This document shows, in pieces, positions 1 to 8,870 of a stretch of 64,000 nt of DNA (positions are counted from its first letter, which is position 1; each line of letters opens with the position of its first letter). The position numbers were made by a program, and so were the translations under genes. The notes below the pieces were generated by a model. The model was not told the DNA's origin. It made no database searches and saw nothing but the letters and a program-made list of their open reading frames with translations. This DNA comes from Clostridium fungisolvens (lineage in GTDB: Bacteria > Bacillota > Clostridia > Clostridiales > Clostridiaceae): positions 1-64,000 of the forward strand of contig NZ_BLZR01000001.1 in assembly GCF_014193895.1 (NCBI RefSeq). Reading direction: 5' to 3'.

Positions 1-6
1 AGATAC

Positions 7-82
<76 letters not shown>

Positions 83-118
83 AAAGCATAGTACTTAGTA
101 CTATGCTTTATTTATTTG
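83..118 (+). terminator. Terminator of tRNA-Phe transcript
   Basis: A perfect 12-bp stem (83-94 with 98-109) with a 3-nt TTA loop, followed by a T-rich stretch. It directly abuts the tRNA CCA end. Confidence 0.85.
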
Positions 119-123
119 TTGTA

Positions 124-170
124 GCTAAGAAGGTCACTTCAGCGAATTTTTTTATTCTTTAGGAATTTTT
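124..170 (+). repeat. Family A repeat, 3' tail fragment
   Basis: AAGAAGGTCACTTCAGCGA followed by a T-run and TTATTCTTTAGGAA matches the terminator tail and junction of the family A module found intact near 20.5, 24.8, 25.1 and 50.3 kb. The 5' arm of the hairpin has decayed. It is assigned by eye only. Confidence 0.5.
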
Positions 171-208
171 AACCAAATTATATACTAAAATATATAGACA
201 ATTTTATT

Positions 209-252
209 ATGAAAAGTTAAAGGCTAAGAATTAAATCAATTCTTAGCCTTCG
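209..252 (-). terminator. Terminator downstream of bcp
   Basis: A perfect 13-bp stem (220-232 with 238-250) with a 5-nt loop. Read on the minus strand it is followed by TTTAACTTTTC. It lies about 30 nt beyond the bcp stop codon. Confidence 0.75.
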
Positions 253-282
253 ATTATATATATAAGTATATAGATATATATT

Positions 283-741
283 TTACATATCTTTTAAGAT
301 TTCTAATACTTCGCTTATATGATCTTTAACCTTAACTTTTCTTAGTTCTTTTATAAGAATCCCATTTTCGTCTATTATAAAAGTGCTTCTTTCAATTCCA
401 AGTGACTTCTTACCATACATGTTTTTTTCTTTTATAACATCATACAATTTACATACTTCTTCATTCTCATCACTTAATAATATAAAGGGCAACCCTAATT
501 TAGTTATGAATTTATCATGAGAAGTTAAGGAATCTCTAGAAACTCCTAAAACTATAGCATTATAGTCTGAAATTTGCTGGTAATTATCTCTAAAATCACA
601 AGCCTGATTTGTACAGCCAGGTGTATTATCCTTAGGATAGAAATATAATATTACTTTCTTTCCCCTATAATCACTTAATTTATGAATATTTCCATCGGAA
701 CCTACGATAGAAAAGTCTTGAGCTAATGTATTTAATTCCAT
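283..741 (-). CDS. bcp: Thiol peroxidase, bacterioferritin comigratory protein (peroxiredoxin Q/BCP)
   Basis: A 152-aa cytoplasmic thiol-dependent peroxidase that reduces H2O2 and organic hydroperoxides. The thioredoxin fold carries the BCP active-site motif YPKDNTPGCTNQACDFRD. Peroxidatic Cys43 and resolving Cys48 have the C-X4-C spacing of atypical two-cysteine BCPs. The length is normal for the family. The ATG at 739-741 is preceded by GGAGGT 11 nt upstream. It is a single gene, transcribed divergently from the foldase gene at 1093. An oxidative-stress role is expected in an anaerobe, and no regulator site was recognised. Confidence 0.95.
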   Translation of the reverse strand: MELNTLAQDFSIVGSDGNIHKLSDYRGKKVILYFYPKDNTPGCTNQACDFRDNYQQISDYNAIVLGVSRDSLTSHDKFITKLGLPFILLSDENEEVCKLYDVIKEKNMYGKKSLGIERSTFIIDENGILIKELRKVKVKDHISEVLEILKDM

Positions 742-1092
742 TGGTAGCTAGCACCTCCAAATAGTGTTTTTAACTATTATATAATAATAGTTATTATATA
801 TCAATAAGGTAATTATATAATATAGATGTTCTATATTATATAATTAGTTATTAGTAGGCTCATAAATTTATTAAGCACTTTTTACTGTATAAGAAAATAC
901 AAAATTTTTATGTTGCCTAAGCCTATAAATTTTAATGGTTTTACAATCTTTTTATAGAATTTAAGTTAATATATAAATTTCCTGTATGTAGATTTATATA
1001 TTAAAGATACCTAATAATAAAAAATATGAATATTAATCTATTTGTGATATGATTATAAAGATTAAACTTTTACTCAGAAAAGGAGATTATTT
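742..1092. other. Divergent intergenic region bcp / parvulin gene
   Basis: 351 bp of AT-rich DNA without a credible ORF. It must hold the bcp promoter (minus) and the promoter of the gene at 1093 (plus). The middle (876-957) contains a diverged 5' half of the family A repeat, listed separately. Confidence 0.7.
876..957 (+). repeat. Family A repeat, 5' half only
   Basis: CTTTTTACTGTATAAGAAAA, then an AT-rich stretch, CCTATAAATTTTAATGGTTT and TACAATCTTTTTATAG. This matches in order the 5' half of the family A copies at 20.4, 36.2 and 50.2 kb. The 3' half (CGCCTGCC stem and terminator) is missing. Confidence 0.55.
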
Positions 1093-1839
1093 ATGGATAA
1101 AAATATACTAGCTATTGTTGGTGGAAATGAAATAACTGAAAGAGATCTAATGGATGTTATAGAAAGATACCCTGAAAATAGAAGAGGTGTTTTTGCAAGT
1201 GAAATGGGCAAAAAACAGTTGTTAGAGCAAGTTATAAGCTTTGAATTATTATATAAATTTGGCGTAGATAATGAATTCGATAAATCACAAGAGTTTTTAA
1301 GCCAAATGGAAAAAGTTAAGAAGGATATATTGACTCAGATAATAATTAATAAAGTACTTTCAGAAATAACAGTGACTGACGAAGAAGCGCTTAAATATTA
1401 TGAAGAAAATAAGGAAGCTTATATGGAACCAGAAACTGTTTCAGCTAAGCATATACTTTTAGATTCTGAAGATAAATTAAAGGAAATAAGAGAAGATATA
1501 ATTTCTGGAAAGAAATCTTTTGAACAATCAGCATCAGAATATTCAACTTGTCCTTCAAGCGAACAAGGTGGGGATTTAGGAGCATTCTCAAAGGGAATGA
1601 TGGTTCCAGAGTTTGAAGAAGCAGCGTTTAATTTACCTGTAGGAGAAGTAAGTGAACCAGTAAAAACTCAATTTGGATTCCATTTAATAAAGGTAGCTTC
1701 AAAGAACCCAGCTTTAGTTAAAAGCTTTGATGAAGTAAAAAAGGATGTAGTAAATGAATTAATTCAACAAAGACAAGAGAGAAAGTATCTTGATTTTGTT
1801 CAAGAATTAGCTTCTAAATATGGCGTTGAAAGAAAATAA
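1093..1839 (+). CDS. Cytosolic parvulin-type peptidyl-prolyl cis-trans isomerase (PrsA/SurA-like)
   Basis: 248 aa. The N-terminal helical part (about 1-110) resembles SurA/PrsA chaperone segments. Residues about 112-205 form a PpiC-type parvulin domain, with AKHILL near the start, the GGDLGAFSKGMMVPEFEEAAF core and FGFHLIKV at the end. There is no signal peptide or lipobox, unlike exported PrsA, so it should act in the cytoplasm as a foldase or trigger-like helper. SD AGGAGA lies 6 nt before ATG. It is monocistronic, ended by a strong hairpin. It could be mis-called prsA, but the missing lipoprotein signal argues against that. Confidence 0.9.
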   Translation: MDKNILAIVGGNEITERDLMDVIERYPENRRGVFASEMGKKQLLEQVISFELLYKFGVDNEFDKSQEFLSQMEKVKKDILTQIIINKVLSEITVTDEEALKYYEENKEAYMEPETVSAKHILLDSEDKLKEIREDIISGKKSFEQSASEYSTCPSSEQGGDLGAFSKGMMVPEFEEAAFNLPVGEVSEPVKTQFGFHLIKVASKNPALVKSFDEVKKDVVNELIQQRQERKYLDFVQELASKYGVERK

Positions 1840-1853
1840 AATACATTTTGATT

Positions 1854-1899
1854 AAATAACAAAGGAAGTGATAATTTATTATCACTTCCTTTGTTATTT
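1854..1899 (+). terminator. Terminator of parvulin gene
   Basis: A perfect 21-bp stem (1854-1874 with 1879-1899) and TTTA loop, starting 14 nt after the stop codon. Confidence 0.85.
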
Positions 1900-2411
1900 A
1901 GGAAATTATAATAAATGAGGAAATACTTAGTCTAATTAAGTCTAAATTTATAAAAATAGGAGAAAATTATAAATAGTTGATTTATATAAACTGATAGATT
2001 ATATGAATATTAGTATTCAGTAACCAAAAAAGCCTTTTTTAAATATATCTCTCTATGGTATTATTAGATAGTATGAAGAAAATTCAAGTAATTTGTATAA
2101 ATAAATTAATAATTTAATTTAATCTAATCATTATATGGACTTGAAAGGATTTGAATCTATCAAGATAAAGATTCGTGGATTCATCAAGATATTTATTTTG
2201 AGTCTAGATATTGAAGTGTTTCGTCTTTTGTAGATAAGAAATAGTAAAGAATTTAAAGTTTGTAATAAAAGTAGTATGTTTTACTTAAGAAACTAAGTGA
2301 TTTTAAATGCTATAATAGATATTTAATTTTCTATATCTATAATGTTATTTATAAAAGCACTAATTAATTAGTTTATCTAAAAAGTAAGGCGATAAGATTA
2401 GGAGTGATTTC
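1900..2411. other. Intergenic region before polysaccharide cluster
   Basis: About 510 bp, very AT-rich, no ORF. Possible -10 elements (TATAAT near 2311) precede the cluster but no matching -35 is clear. A hairpin-like segment at 2150-2215 is shared with 23.9 kb (family E). Confidence 0.6.
2150..2215 (+). repeat. Family E repeat copy 1
   Basis: The segment with GATAAAGATTCGTGGATTC and ATCAAGATATTTATTTTGAG resembles the reverse complement of 23918-23990, including flanks such as GAATCTATC versus GAATTTATC. The arms pair as an imperfect hairpin. It is diverged, so confidence is limited. Confidence 0.4.
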
Positions 2412-3758
2412 ATGAATTACACAATAAATAATAAAAAATTAATTGATATCTTAATAGCAATTAGTTTAATAGTTTCGTGTATACCAGGATGGTACGTAAT
2501 TGAGAGTTTTGGAATGAATAGATTTTGGGCAGTATTTGCTATATTGAGCTGTGTAGCAGCTGTTCTTATAATAAAGAGCTGTCTAGTAGATAAAAAGTTA
2601 AATAAAAGATATATAAAAAATGGTTTTAACTTGTTGGTTATTTGCTATATGGTTTGGATATTTATATCATATTTTATGAATGGCAGGGACTTGTCTACTA
2701 TTCTTTATATAGGTAAGTTAGACTTCCTGATAATTATATATTTCTTTATTTTAGGCATGTATTTATATACTCAAACTAAAAAAGAAAATTTAGATACTAT
2801 ACTAATGGTTTCATCCTATATTTTTAAATTTGGAGGAATTCTTTGTTTAGTTGCTTTGTATCAGTATATATTTAACACTAATTATATATTGGGATATGAG
2901 TTAACCTTTTGGCCACCATTTAATCCAGCAGCTTTTTATCAAAATGTTAATGGATTTGGTATGTACTTATATCTATCAATAATTTCGGGTCTTATTTATA
3001 TGTATAATAAAAGAAGACATAGTGGATTAAATTCAGCTCTATTGGTGGTACAATACTATGTACTTTACTTAACTGTGGCAAGAACAAGTATTATAGTTGC
3101 CATTCTATTTACTGTGATGAGTATACTAATAACTCTGATCATGAAAAAGTCAGAGTTGTTTAGAGTTATAAATAAAGGTGTCATTATAGGTTTTGTTATA
3201 GCAAATATAATAATGGCAGTAGTTGTTTTTGATATTGGTCCAAATATTGATGCGAATATTAATGATACTAATCAAAATCCAAAGACTTCTCTAGAAATGC
3301 TAGAGGAAAAGAATAGCAAAGGATTGAATTATAGGGGAGAGATATGGTCAAGTGTTATAAGAAATTATAAAGACTATATGCTTCTTGGTGATGGATTAAA
3401 TTATAATGTAGTTAAAAAAACAAATATAAATGAGATTATAAATAAAAGTAGTGATAAGAATACAAGAATAAGTTACCATAACACATTAATTAGATATTAT
3501 GCATCCAACGGGTTATTGGGCTTAATACTATTTCTAATGCTTATGTTATATGGTCCTTTTATGTTACTGTTTAAGATGATAAAAGATAAGAAACTAAAAT
3601 ATAGTTATTTGATAGTAATGGTTTTTCAATTATCAATTTTATTGTATATGCAGATGGAAGAAGTATATATTGGTGAAATTGGATTAATACAAGTAATTAA
3701 TATTATTTCACTTGTATACGCTAATAGTTTAATTTTAAAGGATGAAGTTTCTGAATAA
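2412..3758 (+). CDS. O-antigen ligase/polymerase-like (Wzy/WaaL superfamily) membrane protein
   Basis: A 448-aa polytopic protein with roughly ten to twelve hydrophobic segments. A large extracytoplasmic loop in the second half (about 275-355) contains YRGEIWSSVIRNYKDYMLLGDG and the SYHNTLIRYYASNGLLGL segment typical of O-antigen ligase family members. It is predicted to polymerise or transfer undecaprenyl-linked oligosaccharide on the outer face of the membrane. It is the first gene of a five-glycosyltransferase cluster on the same strand. SD AGGAGTG lies before ATG. Wzy and WaaL cannot be told apart by eye; the Wzx-dependent context in a Gram-positive favours polymerase. Confidence 0.8.
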   Translation: MNYTINNKKLIDILIAISLIVSCIPGWYVIESFGMNRFWAVFAILSCVAAVLIIKSCLVDKKLNKRYIKNGFNLLVICYMVWIFISYFMNGRDLSTILYIGKLDFLIIIYFFILGMYLYTQTKKENLDTILMVSSYIFKFGGILCLVALYQYIFNTNYILGYELTFWPPFNPAAFYQNVNGFGMYLYLSIISGLIYMYNKRRHSGLNSALLVVQYYVLYLTVARTSIIVAILFTVMSILITLIMKKSELFRVINKGVIIGFVIANIIMAVVVFDIGPNIDANINDTNQNPKTSLEMLEEKNSKGLNYRGEIWSSVIRNYKDYMLLGDGLNYNVVKKTNINEIINKSSDKNTRISYHNTLIRYYASNGLLGLILFLMLMLYGPFMLLFKMIKDKKLKYSYLIVMVFQLSILLYMQMEEVYIGEIGLIQVINIISLVYANSLILKDEVSE

Positions 3759-3797
3759 ATAATTGGGTTCATGTGTAAAGATTGAGGAGAATTTAAT

Positions 3798-4865
3798 ATG
3801 AAGGTATTACAAGTTATTAATAATATGGATATAGGTGGAGCAGAAACCTTATTAAAAAATTATGTTTTAAATAACAAAGATATATCCATACAAAATTCAA
3901 TCTGTTTGTTACAAGGAAATGATAGTTTTATACTAGAAGAAATAAAAAAGAATAATGTCAAAGTATATAATTTAAACTTAAAAAATAAGTATATGTTTGT
4001 AAGTGCATTACTAAAGCTAAATAAAATAATAAGAAAAAATAAATTTGATGTTGTTCATATGCATCTTTTCCCTGGACAATATTATGGTGCAATACTTAAA
4101 ATAATTAATAATAATGTAAAGTTTGTTTTCAGTGAGCATAGCGATAGTAACACGAGGCGAGATAAAAAAGTATTCTACCCTTTAGAAAAGTTTTCTTACA
4201 GCAAATATGATAATATTTTATGTATAAGTGAAATGACAAAAAGGTCTTTAGTTAAATTTATTCCTAAATTAGAAAGTAGTTCGGAAGTCTTATATGGAGG
4301 AATAAAGCAATATCCTATACGGAGTAATGAGAAAATTTATGATGTTATACTAGTTGGATCTTTGAGAAGTAATGTAAAAGGAATTGATTTATTGTTAAGA
4401 GCCATAGAGCTCATACGAAATAAAGTTAAAAAGGTTTGTATTGTCGGTGATGGTATTTTAATGAATGAAATGGTTTCTTTAAGGGATAGATTAGGTTTGA
4501 CTGAAATTGTTGAGTTTGCAGGAAACCAAAAAGATGTTAATAGCTATCTAAGTAAATCTAAAATATTTGCACTGCCTTCAAGATGGGAAGGATTTGGATT
4601 GGCTATAATTGAGGCAATGGCACAGCAAGTACCTATTGTTGCAACTGAAGTTGGAGGCATTCCAGAGATAATAACTGATATGGAAAGTGGAATTTTAGTT
4701 AAAGCTGAAGATTATATACAACTGTCTAAAGCAATTGAGAATTTATTACGAGATGAAAACTTGAGGAATTATCTAAGCACTAATGCATACAGCAAGATGC
4801 AACACTGCTTTTCTATAGATGTTTATACAGATAAGCTGAACCATATATATAAAACATTAGTTTAA
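3798..4865 (+). CDS. Glycosyltransferase family 4
   Basis: 355 aa with two Rossmann-like halves (GT-B fold). The N-terminal MKVLQVINNMDIGGAETLL is the standard GT4 acceptor-domain opening. The C-terminal half has SRWEGFGLAIIEAMAQQVPI (E-x7-E retaining GT motif) and VGGIPEII. It transfers a nucleotide-activated sugar to the growing lipid-linked glycan at the cytoplasmic face. SD GAGGAG precedes ATG. It lies 39 nt after the polymerase gene, in the same operon. Donor and acceptor are unknown. Confidence 0.88.
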   Translation: MKVLQVINNMDIGGAETLLKNYVLNNKDISIQNSICLLQGNDSFILEEIKKNNVKVYNLNLKNKYMFVSALLKLNKIIRKNKFDVVHMHLFPGQYYGAILKIINNNVKFVFSEHSDSNTRRDKKVFYPLEKFSYSKYDNILCISEMTKRSLVKFIPKLESSSEVLYGGIKQYPIRSNEKIYDVILVGSLRSNVKGIDLLLRAIELIRNKVKKVCIVGDGILMNEMVSLRDRLGLTEIVEFAGNQKDVNSYLSKSKIFALPSRWEGFGLAIIEAMAQQVPIVATEVGGIPEIITDMESGILVKAEDYIQLSKAIENLLRDENLRNYLSTNAYSKMQHCFSIDVYTDKLNHIYKTLV

Positions 4866-4883
4866 TCTTAAAGAGGTGATTTT

Positions 4884-5963
4884 TTGAAGACAAAGGTTTA
4901 TTTGATGTCTGCATGCTTAACTGGATTAGGCGGAATGGAGATGGCAATCTTAAATATGTATAAATATTTATCGGAAAAAGTAGATCTTGATGTAGAAATT
5001 ATAATTTTCAGTGGAAATGAAGATAATATAAGAAAACTATTTGAAGATAAGTTTCTTCTTCTTGATATATATAGGCTAGGTGGATATAAGAAATTTATAA
5101 GTCAAATCAGTGCTTACAATCAGTTAAAAAAAATAATTAAAAATGATATAAATTACGAAAAAACAATTTTGATTGCTACAGATCCTTGGACTTTAGGTGT
5201 TGGAAATATGATAAAGAAAAAGCATGTTAATGTTAGAAGTATTTTGTGGAGTCATTTTAATGTTGATATTTATTTGAACAGTAAGACATGGTTATATAAT
5301 AGATTTACATTTAGAAATGCAGATTTAATATATGTACTTAATTCATGGTCGAGAGATAAGTTATCTGAAGAGTTAGGTACTAATAACATTAAGATATTAC
5401 CTAATGGCATTAAAATTAATAATAATAGCTTTATAAGATATAAAAAAAGTGAATTTATATATATTGGAAGAGTTGATAATTATACTAAGAATCTTGATAT
5501 ACTATTCAATTCTCTAATCGGATTAGATGGCCAATGGAATCTTACAGTTATAGGTACTGGAATTGATTTAAATAGATATATGGATTTTGTTAAAGTAAAC
5601 AACTTAGGTGAAAGAGTAAGCTTTAAAGGATGGGTGGATAATCCATGGAATGAGATTAGTGACGGGGCATTTTTAGTACTACCAACTATAAATGAAGGAT
5701 TTGGCTTAGTTTTAATTGAAGCAATGAGCAGAGGACTACCAGTTATAGTAAATAGTAAGGCTGAGGGGCCTAAAGATATCGTTAAAGAAGATATTAATGG
5801 ATTCTTTTTTGATAGTATAGATACCTTGAAGAAGATTATTCAAGATGAAATTGATAATTCTATTGGTGCAGTTTTTGATAAAGATGAAATAAAAAACAGT
5901 GTAAAAAAGTTTGACATAGATATAGTAGGAGCTAATTTTTACAAGGAAATTAGAAATATATAA
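4884..5963 (+). CDS. Glycosyltransferase family 4
   Basis: 359 aa, GT-B fold. It opens with YLMSACLTGLGGMEMAILNM and carries the C-terminal NEGFGLVLIEAMSRGLPVIV donor-binding motif and EGPKDIV. The start is TTG at 4884 with SD AGAGGTGA 4-5 nt upstream; no ATG is better placed. It lies 18 nt after the preceding glycosyltransferase, so probably co-transcribed. It resembles GT4 enzymes that act on capsular polysaccharides. The sugar specificity cannot be read from the sequence. Confidence 0.87.
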   Translation: MKTKVYLMSACLTGLGGMEMAILNMYKYLSEKVDLDVEIIIFSGNEDNIRKLFEDKFLLLDIYRLGGYKKFISQISAYNQLKKIIKNDINYEKTILIATDPWTLGVGNMIKKKHVNVRSILWSHFNVDIYLNSKTWLYNRFTFRNADLIYVLNSWSRDKLSEELGTNNIKILPNGIKINNNSFIRYKKSEFIYIGRVDNYTKNLDILFNSLIGLDGQWNLTVIGTGIDLNRYMDFVKVNNLGERVSFKGWVDNPWNEISDGAFLVLPTINEGFGLVLIEAMSRGLPVIVNSKAEGPKDIVKEDINGFFFDSIDTLKKIIQDEIDNSIGAVFDKDEIKNSVKKFDIDIVGANFYKEIRNI

Positions 5964-5987
5964 ATTTAATAAACTAGGAGAATTACT

Positions 5988-6881
5988 ATGTACAATGATG
6001 TTTGTTGTGTAATTGTCACATATAATATAGGAAATGATTTTCTAAAATGCTTTAACTCAATAGTGGATCAGGTTAAAAATGTAGTAATTGTAGACAATGG
6101 ATCTGATAGTGAAACTATTTCAATGTTAAAAGCTTTAGAAGGAAAAGAAAGAGTAAAGATTATATATAATGATGAGAATCTTGGTATTGCTACTGCTTTA
6201 AATATAGGAGTTAAGTATGCAGAAGAGTGTGGAACTGAATGGGTTCTTACGATGGATAATGATAGTATATCAACATTAAATATGGTTGATTCTATGATCA
6301 ATGTATATAATCATTTGAATGAGGACAAAAAGAAAAAGGTTGTAAGCATAACTCCGAGACATATAGAAACTGGATATACAGAGATATCTGAAGGTGATAA
6401 GATATCAGAACTACAAAATAATGAGTTTGTAGAAATAGATGTTTGTATTACTTCTGGGAATTTAGTTAAAACATCAGTTTTTAGAGAGGTAAATTATTTT
6501 GAAGACAAGCTGTTTATTGATAGTGTGGATTTTGATTTTTGCTTTAAGTTAAAGCAAAAAGGATATGAGCTAATTCAAACAAAAGGTGCTAAGCTACTAC
6601 ATAAATGTGGTGATGCAACTGAAAAAGAGATATTGTTTTTTAAAACAGGATATACAAATCATAGTTATTTAAGACGATATTATATGACTAGAAATAGATT
6701 TTATCTATGGAATAAGTATAAAGACATTGATAGTAGATTTATTAAAAATGATAAGAGAGCATTTTGTACTGAGATTGTAAAAGTAATACTTTTAGAAAAA
6801 GATAAAAAAATAAAACTTAAAATGATTATAAAGGGTATTAAAGACTATAGAAATAATATCTATGGCAAGATATCTATTTAG
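5988..6881 (+). CDS. Glycosyltransferase family 2 (rhamnosyltransferase-like)
   Basis: 297 aa, GT-A fold. VCCVIVTYNIGNDFLKCFNS and VVIVDNGSDSETISML form the nucleotide-binding start. NENLGIATALNIGVKYAEE and WVLTMDNDS (DxD metal/nucleotide site) follow, then IDSVDFDFCFKLKQKGYEL as the likely catalytic region. The order matches RfbF-like rhamnosyltransferases. SD AGGAGAA precedes ATG. It is the third glycosyltransferase of the operon, 24 nt after the previous one. The rhamnosyl specificity is only a family resemblance. Confidence 0.85.
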   Translation: MYNDVCCVIVTYNIGNDFLKCFNSIVDQVKNVVIVDNGSDSETISMLKALEGKERVKIIYNDENLGIATALNIGVKYAEECGTEWVLTMDNDSISTLNMVDSMINVYNHLNEDKKKKVVSITPRHIETGYTEISEGDKISELQNNEFVEIDVCITSGNLVKTSVFREVNYFEDKLFIDSVDFDFCFKLKQKGYELIQTKGAKLLHKCGDATEKEILFFKTGYTNHSYLRRYYMTRNRFYLWNKYKDIDSRFIKNDKRAFCTEIVKVILLEKDKKIKLKMIIKGIKDYRNNIYGKISI

Positions 6882-6910
6882 TCTAAGGTTTTAGTAAAAG
6901 GAGTACATTG

Positions 6911-7843
6911 ATGGATGATAGGATTCTTCAAGAACTTGCTATAATTGTATTGAATTATAAAGATTATAATATGACTATTGATTGTGTAAATAATTTAAAA
7001 AATTTAGATATTGATTCTAAGATTATTGTGGTTGATAATAATTCCCCTAATGATTCTTTTTCAATATTGTCTAATAAATTAGCAGGATTAGATAATGTGT
7101 ATATAATGAGAACTGAAAAAAATGGTGGATACTCTTACGGAAATAATGAAGGTATAAAATTTGCTATAAAAAACTTTAGTAATATAAAGTATATCGGTAT
7201 AATGAATCCAGATGTTTTTTTAAATACTAAAGGGATGTTATTAAAAATATGCTCTAAATTAGAGCAGTATGATGAGATAGCTGGGATAACAGGTGTAACC
7301 CTATTGAATGGTAGATTAAGCTTTGGTAATTTAGGATGGAGAGTTAATAATGTAAAAAGCTTAGTTTTATCAAATTTTAGTTTATTGTCTAAAGTATTAA
7401 AAACATCTAGATCATATAAATCCTTAGAAATGAAGAGTGATGATTACGAGTTGGGATACACAGATGTCATGCCGGGATCATTTTTCATTATGAAAGAAAA
7501 TATTTTTAGAGAGTTTAATTATTTAGATGAAGCGGTATTTTTGTACTTTGAAGAAGAAATATTAGCTAGAAAGATTAAAAGTAGAGGGCTAAAGTCTGCG
7601 ATATTAATCACTGAATCTTATGTACATAAACATGGAAGTAAGGATACTGAGTTAGCTAATATATCAAAAAAGAAACTTGATTATAAGATATATATGAAGT
7701 CGCAAACATATTATGTGGAGAATTTCGTTAGTGATAATGCTTTATCAAAACTTACTTTAAAGTTATCTCAATATATACACTATTATTTAGAGATACCACT
7801 AATTTGTTTGATGTACAAATTTAAAGGAATGGTAAAAAGATAG
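6911..7843 (+). CDS. Glycosyltransferase family 2 (WbbL-like)
   Basis: 310 aa. GT-A motifs are LAIIVLNYKDYNMTIDCVNN, IIVVDNNSPNDSF, EKNGGYSYGNNEGIKFA and GIMNPDV (DxD-like). The later FLYFEEEILARKIKSRG segment is typical of WbbL/rhamnosyltransferase-type GT2 enzymes. A TTG lies 3 nt upstream in frame, but ATG 6911 has the better 7-nt distance from the AAAAGGAG SD, so ATG was chosen. It continues the polysaccharide operon. Confidence 0.85.
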   Translation: MDDRILQELAIIVLNYKDYNMTIDCVNNLKNLDIDSKIIVVDNNSPNDSFSILSNKLAGLDNVYIMRTEKNGGYSYGNNEGIKFAIKNFSNIKYIGIMNPDVFLNTKGMLLKICSKLEQYDEIAGITGVTLLNGRLSFGNLGWRVNNVKSLVLSNFSLLSKVLKTSRSYKSLEMKSDDYELGYTDVMPGSFFIMKENIFREFNYLDEAVFLYFEEEILARKIKSRGLKSAILITESYVHKHGSKDTELANISKKKLDYKIYMKSQTYYVENFVSDNALSKLTLKLSQYIHYYLEIPLICLMYKFKGMVKR

Positions 7844-7869
7844 CAATTAGTAGATTGGTGGTGATTGAT

Positions 7870-8760
7870 TTGAAAAAAGATATAACTGTTTTTACCCCAA
7901 CTTTCAATAGAGCAGAATTATTACCAAGTTTATATGATTCTTTAATTAGACAAAATCATAAAAATTTTCAATGGATAATATATGATGATGGATCAACTGA
8001 TAATACAGAGGAAATTATAAATGAATTTAAGAAGCAAAGCTTAATAGATATTGATTATATAAAATCAGAAAATAGAGGTAAGCATGTAGCTATCAATAAT
8101 GGAATAGAAGCTGCTAAAGGTGAGCTGTTTTTTGTTGTAGATTCAGATGATATATTAACAGAGGATGCAATAGAAATTGTTGTAGACACATGGAGAAGTA
8201 TACCTACAAATGAAAAAAGTAAATTTGCAGGGGTAGGGGCGCTTAAGGCTGGACTAAATAATGAGACAATAACTAAGGGGTTTAACGACCGTTGGATTGA
8301 TGCTACACATATAGATTTTGCCTTCAATATGGGACACAATCAAGATAAAGCTGAGATATATGTAACTGAACTGTTTAAGAAATATAAATATCCAGTATTT
8401 GATGGTGAGAAGTTCATGACTGAAGCTGTAGTTGGATTGAAGATAGCTGATGAAGGGTATAAGATGAGGTGGGTTAATAAAGCCATTTATCTATGCGAAT
8501 ATAGAGAAGATGGATTGACGCAAAACTCTTTTAACATAAGGCTGAAGAACCTAAAAGGTACTTGTTATGCATATAACTTACTATCATCCTATGGACTTCC
8601 ACCTAAGACCGTGATAAGGTATAAAGCAAACTATTTTAGGTTTGGATTCCATAAAGGTCTAAAAACTATTGATTTAAAGCGTGAGCTTTTGGATAAGAAA
8701 TATTGGTTAGTATCTAGCACATTAGGTTTGCTTCTATACAAGAAGGATTTAAATAAATAG
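7870..8760 (+). CDS. Glycosyltransferase family 2
   Basis: About 296 aa. ITVFTPTFNRAELLPSLYDS, WIIYDDGSTDNTEEII, ENRGKHVAINNGIEAAKGEL and FVVDSDDIL (DxD) are complete GT2 donor motifs. The start chosen is TTG at 7870, directly after the GGTGGTGA SD; TTG/GTG codons at 7855-7861 overlap that SD and are unlikely. It is the last gene of the operon, followed by a family A terminator. Similar proteins occur in capsule and exopolysaccharide loci; the acceptor is unknown. Confidence 0.85.
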   Translation: MKKDITVFTPTFNRAELLPSLYDSLIRQNHKNFQWIIYDDGSTDNTEEIINEFKKQSLIDIDYIKSENRGKHVAINNGIEAAKGELFFVVDSDDILTEDAIEIVVDTWRSIPTNEKSKFAGVGALKAGLNNETITKGFNDRWIDATHIDFAFNMGHNQDKAEIYVTELFKKYKYPVFDGEKFMTEAVVGLKIADEGYKMRWVNKAIYLCEYREDGLTQNSFNIRLKNLKGTCYAYNLLSSYGLPPKTVIRYKANYFRFGFHKGLKTIDLKRELLDKKYWLVSSTLGLLLYKKDLNK

Positions 8761-8773
8761 AAAATACGAATTT

Positions 8774-8856
8774 GTCGCCAGTAATTTTCCTAATATGCAT
8801 TGGGAATGGCAGATGCGCAAAAAATCGCTGAAGAAAGTAGCTTCAGCGATTTTTTC
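8774..8856 (+). repeat. Family A repeat, 3' core serving as terminator
   Basis: TCGCCAG...ATTTTCC...TGGGAATGGCAGATGCGC is the apical stem of family A, followed by a terminator: an 11-bp stem (8823-8833 with 8841-8851), 7-nt loop and T-run. It sits exactly between the last glycosyltransferase and the convergent flippase, so it probably terminates from both sides. The stem sequence (TCGCTGAAG/CTTCAGCGA) differs from other copies at both arms, so pairing is kept. Confidence 0.75.
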
Positions 8857-8870
8857 AGTTGGAATAAATC

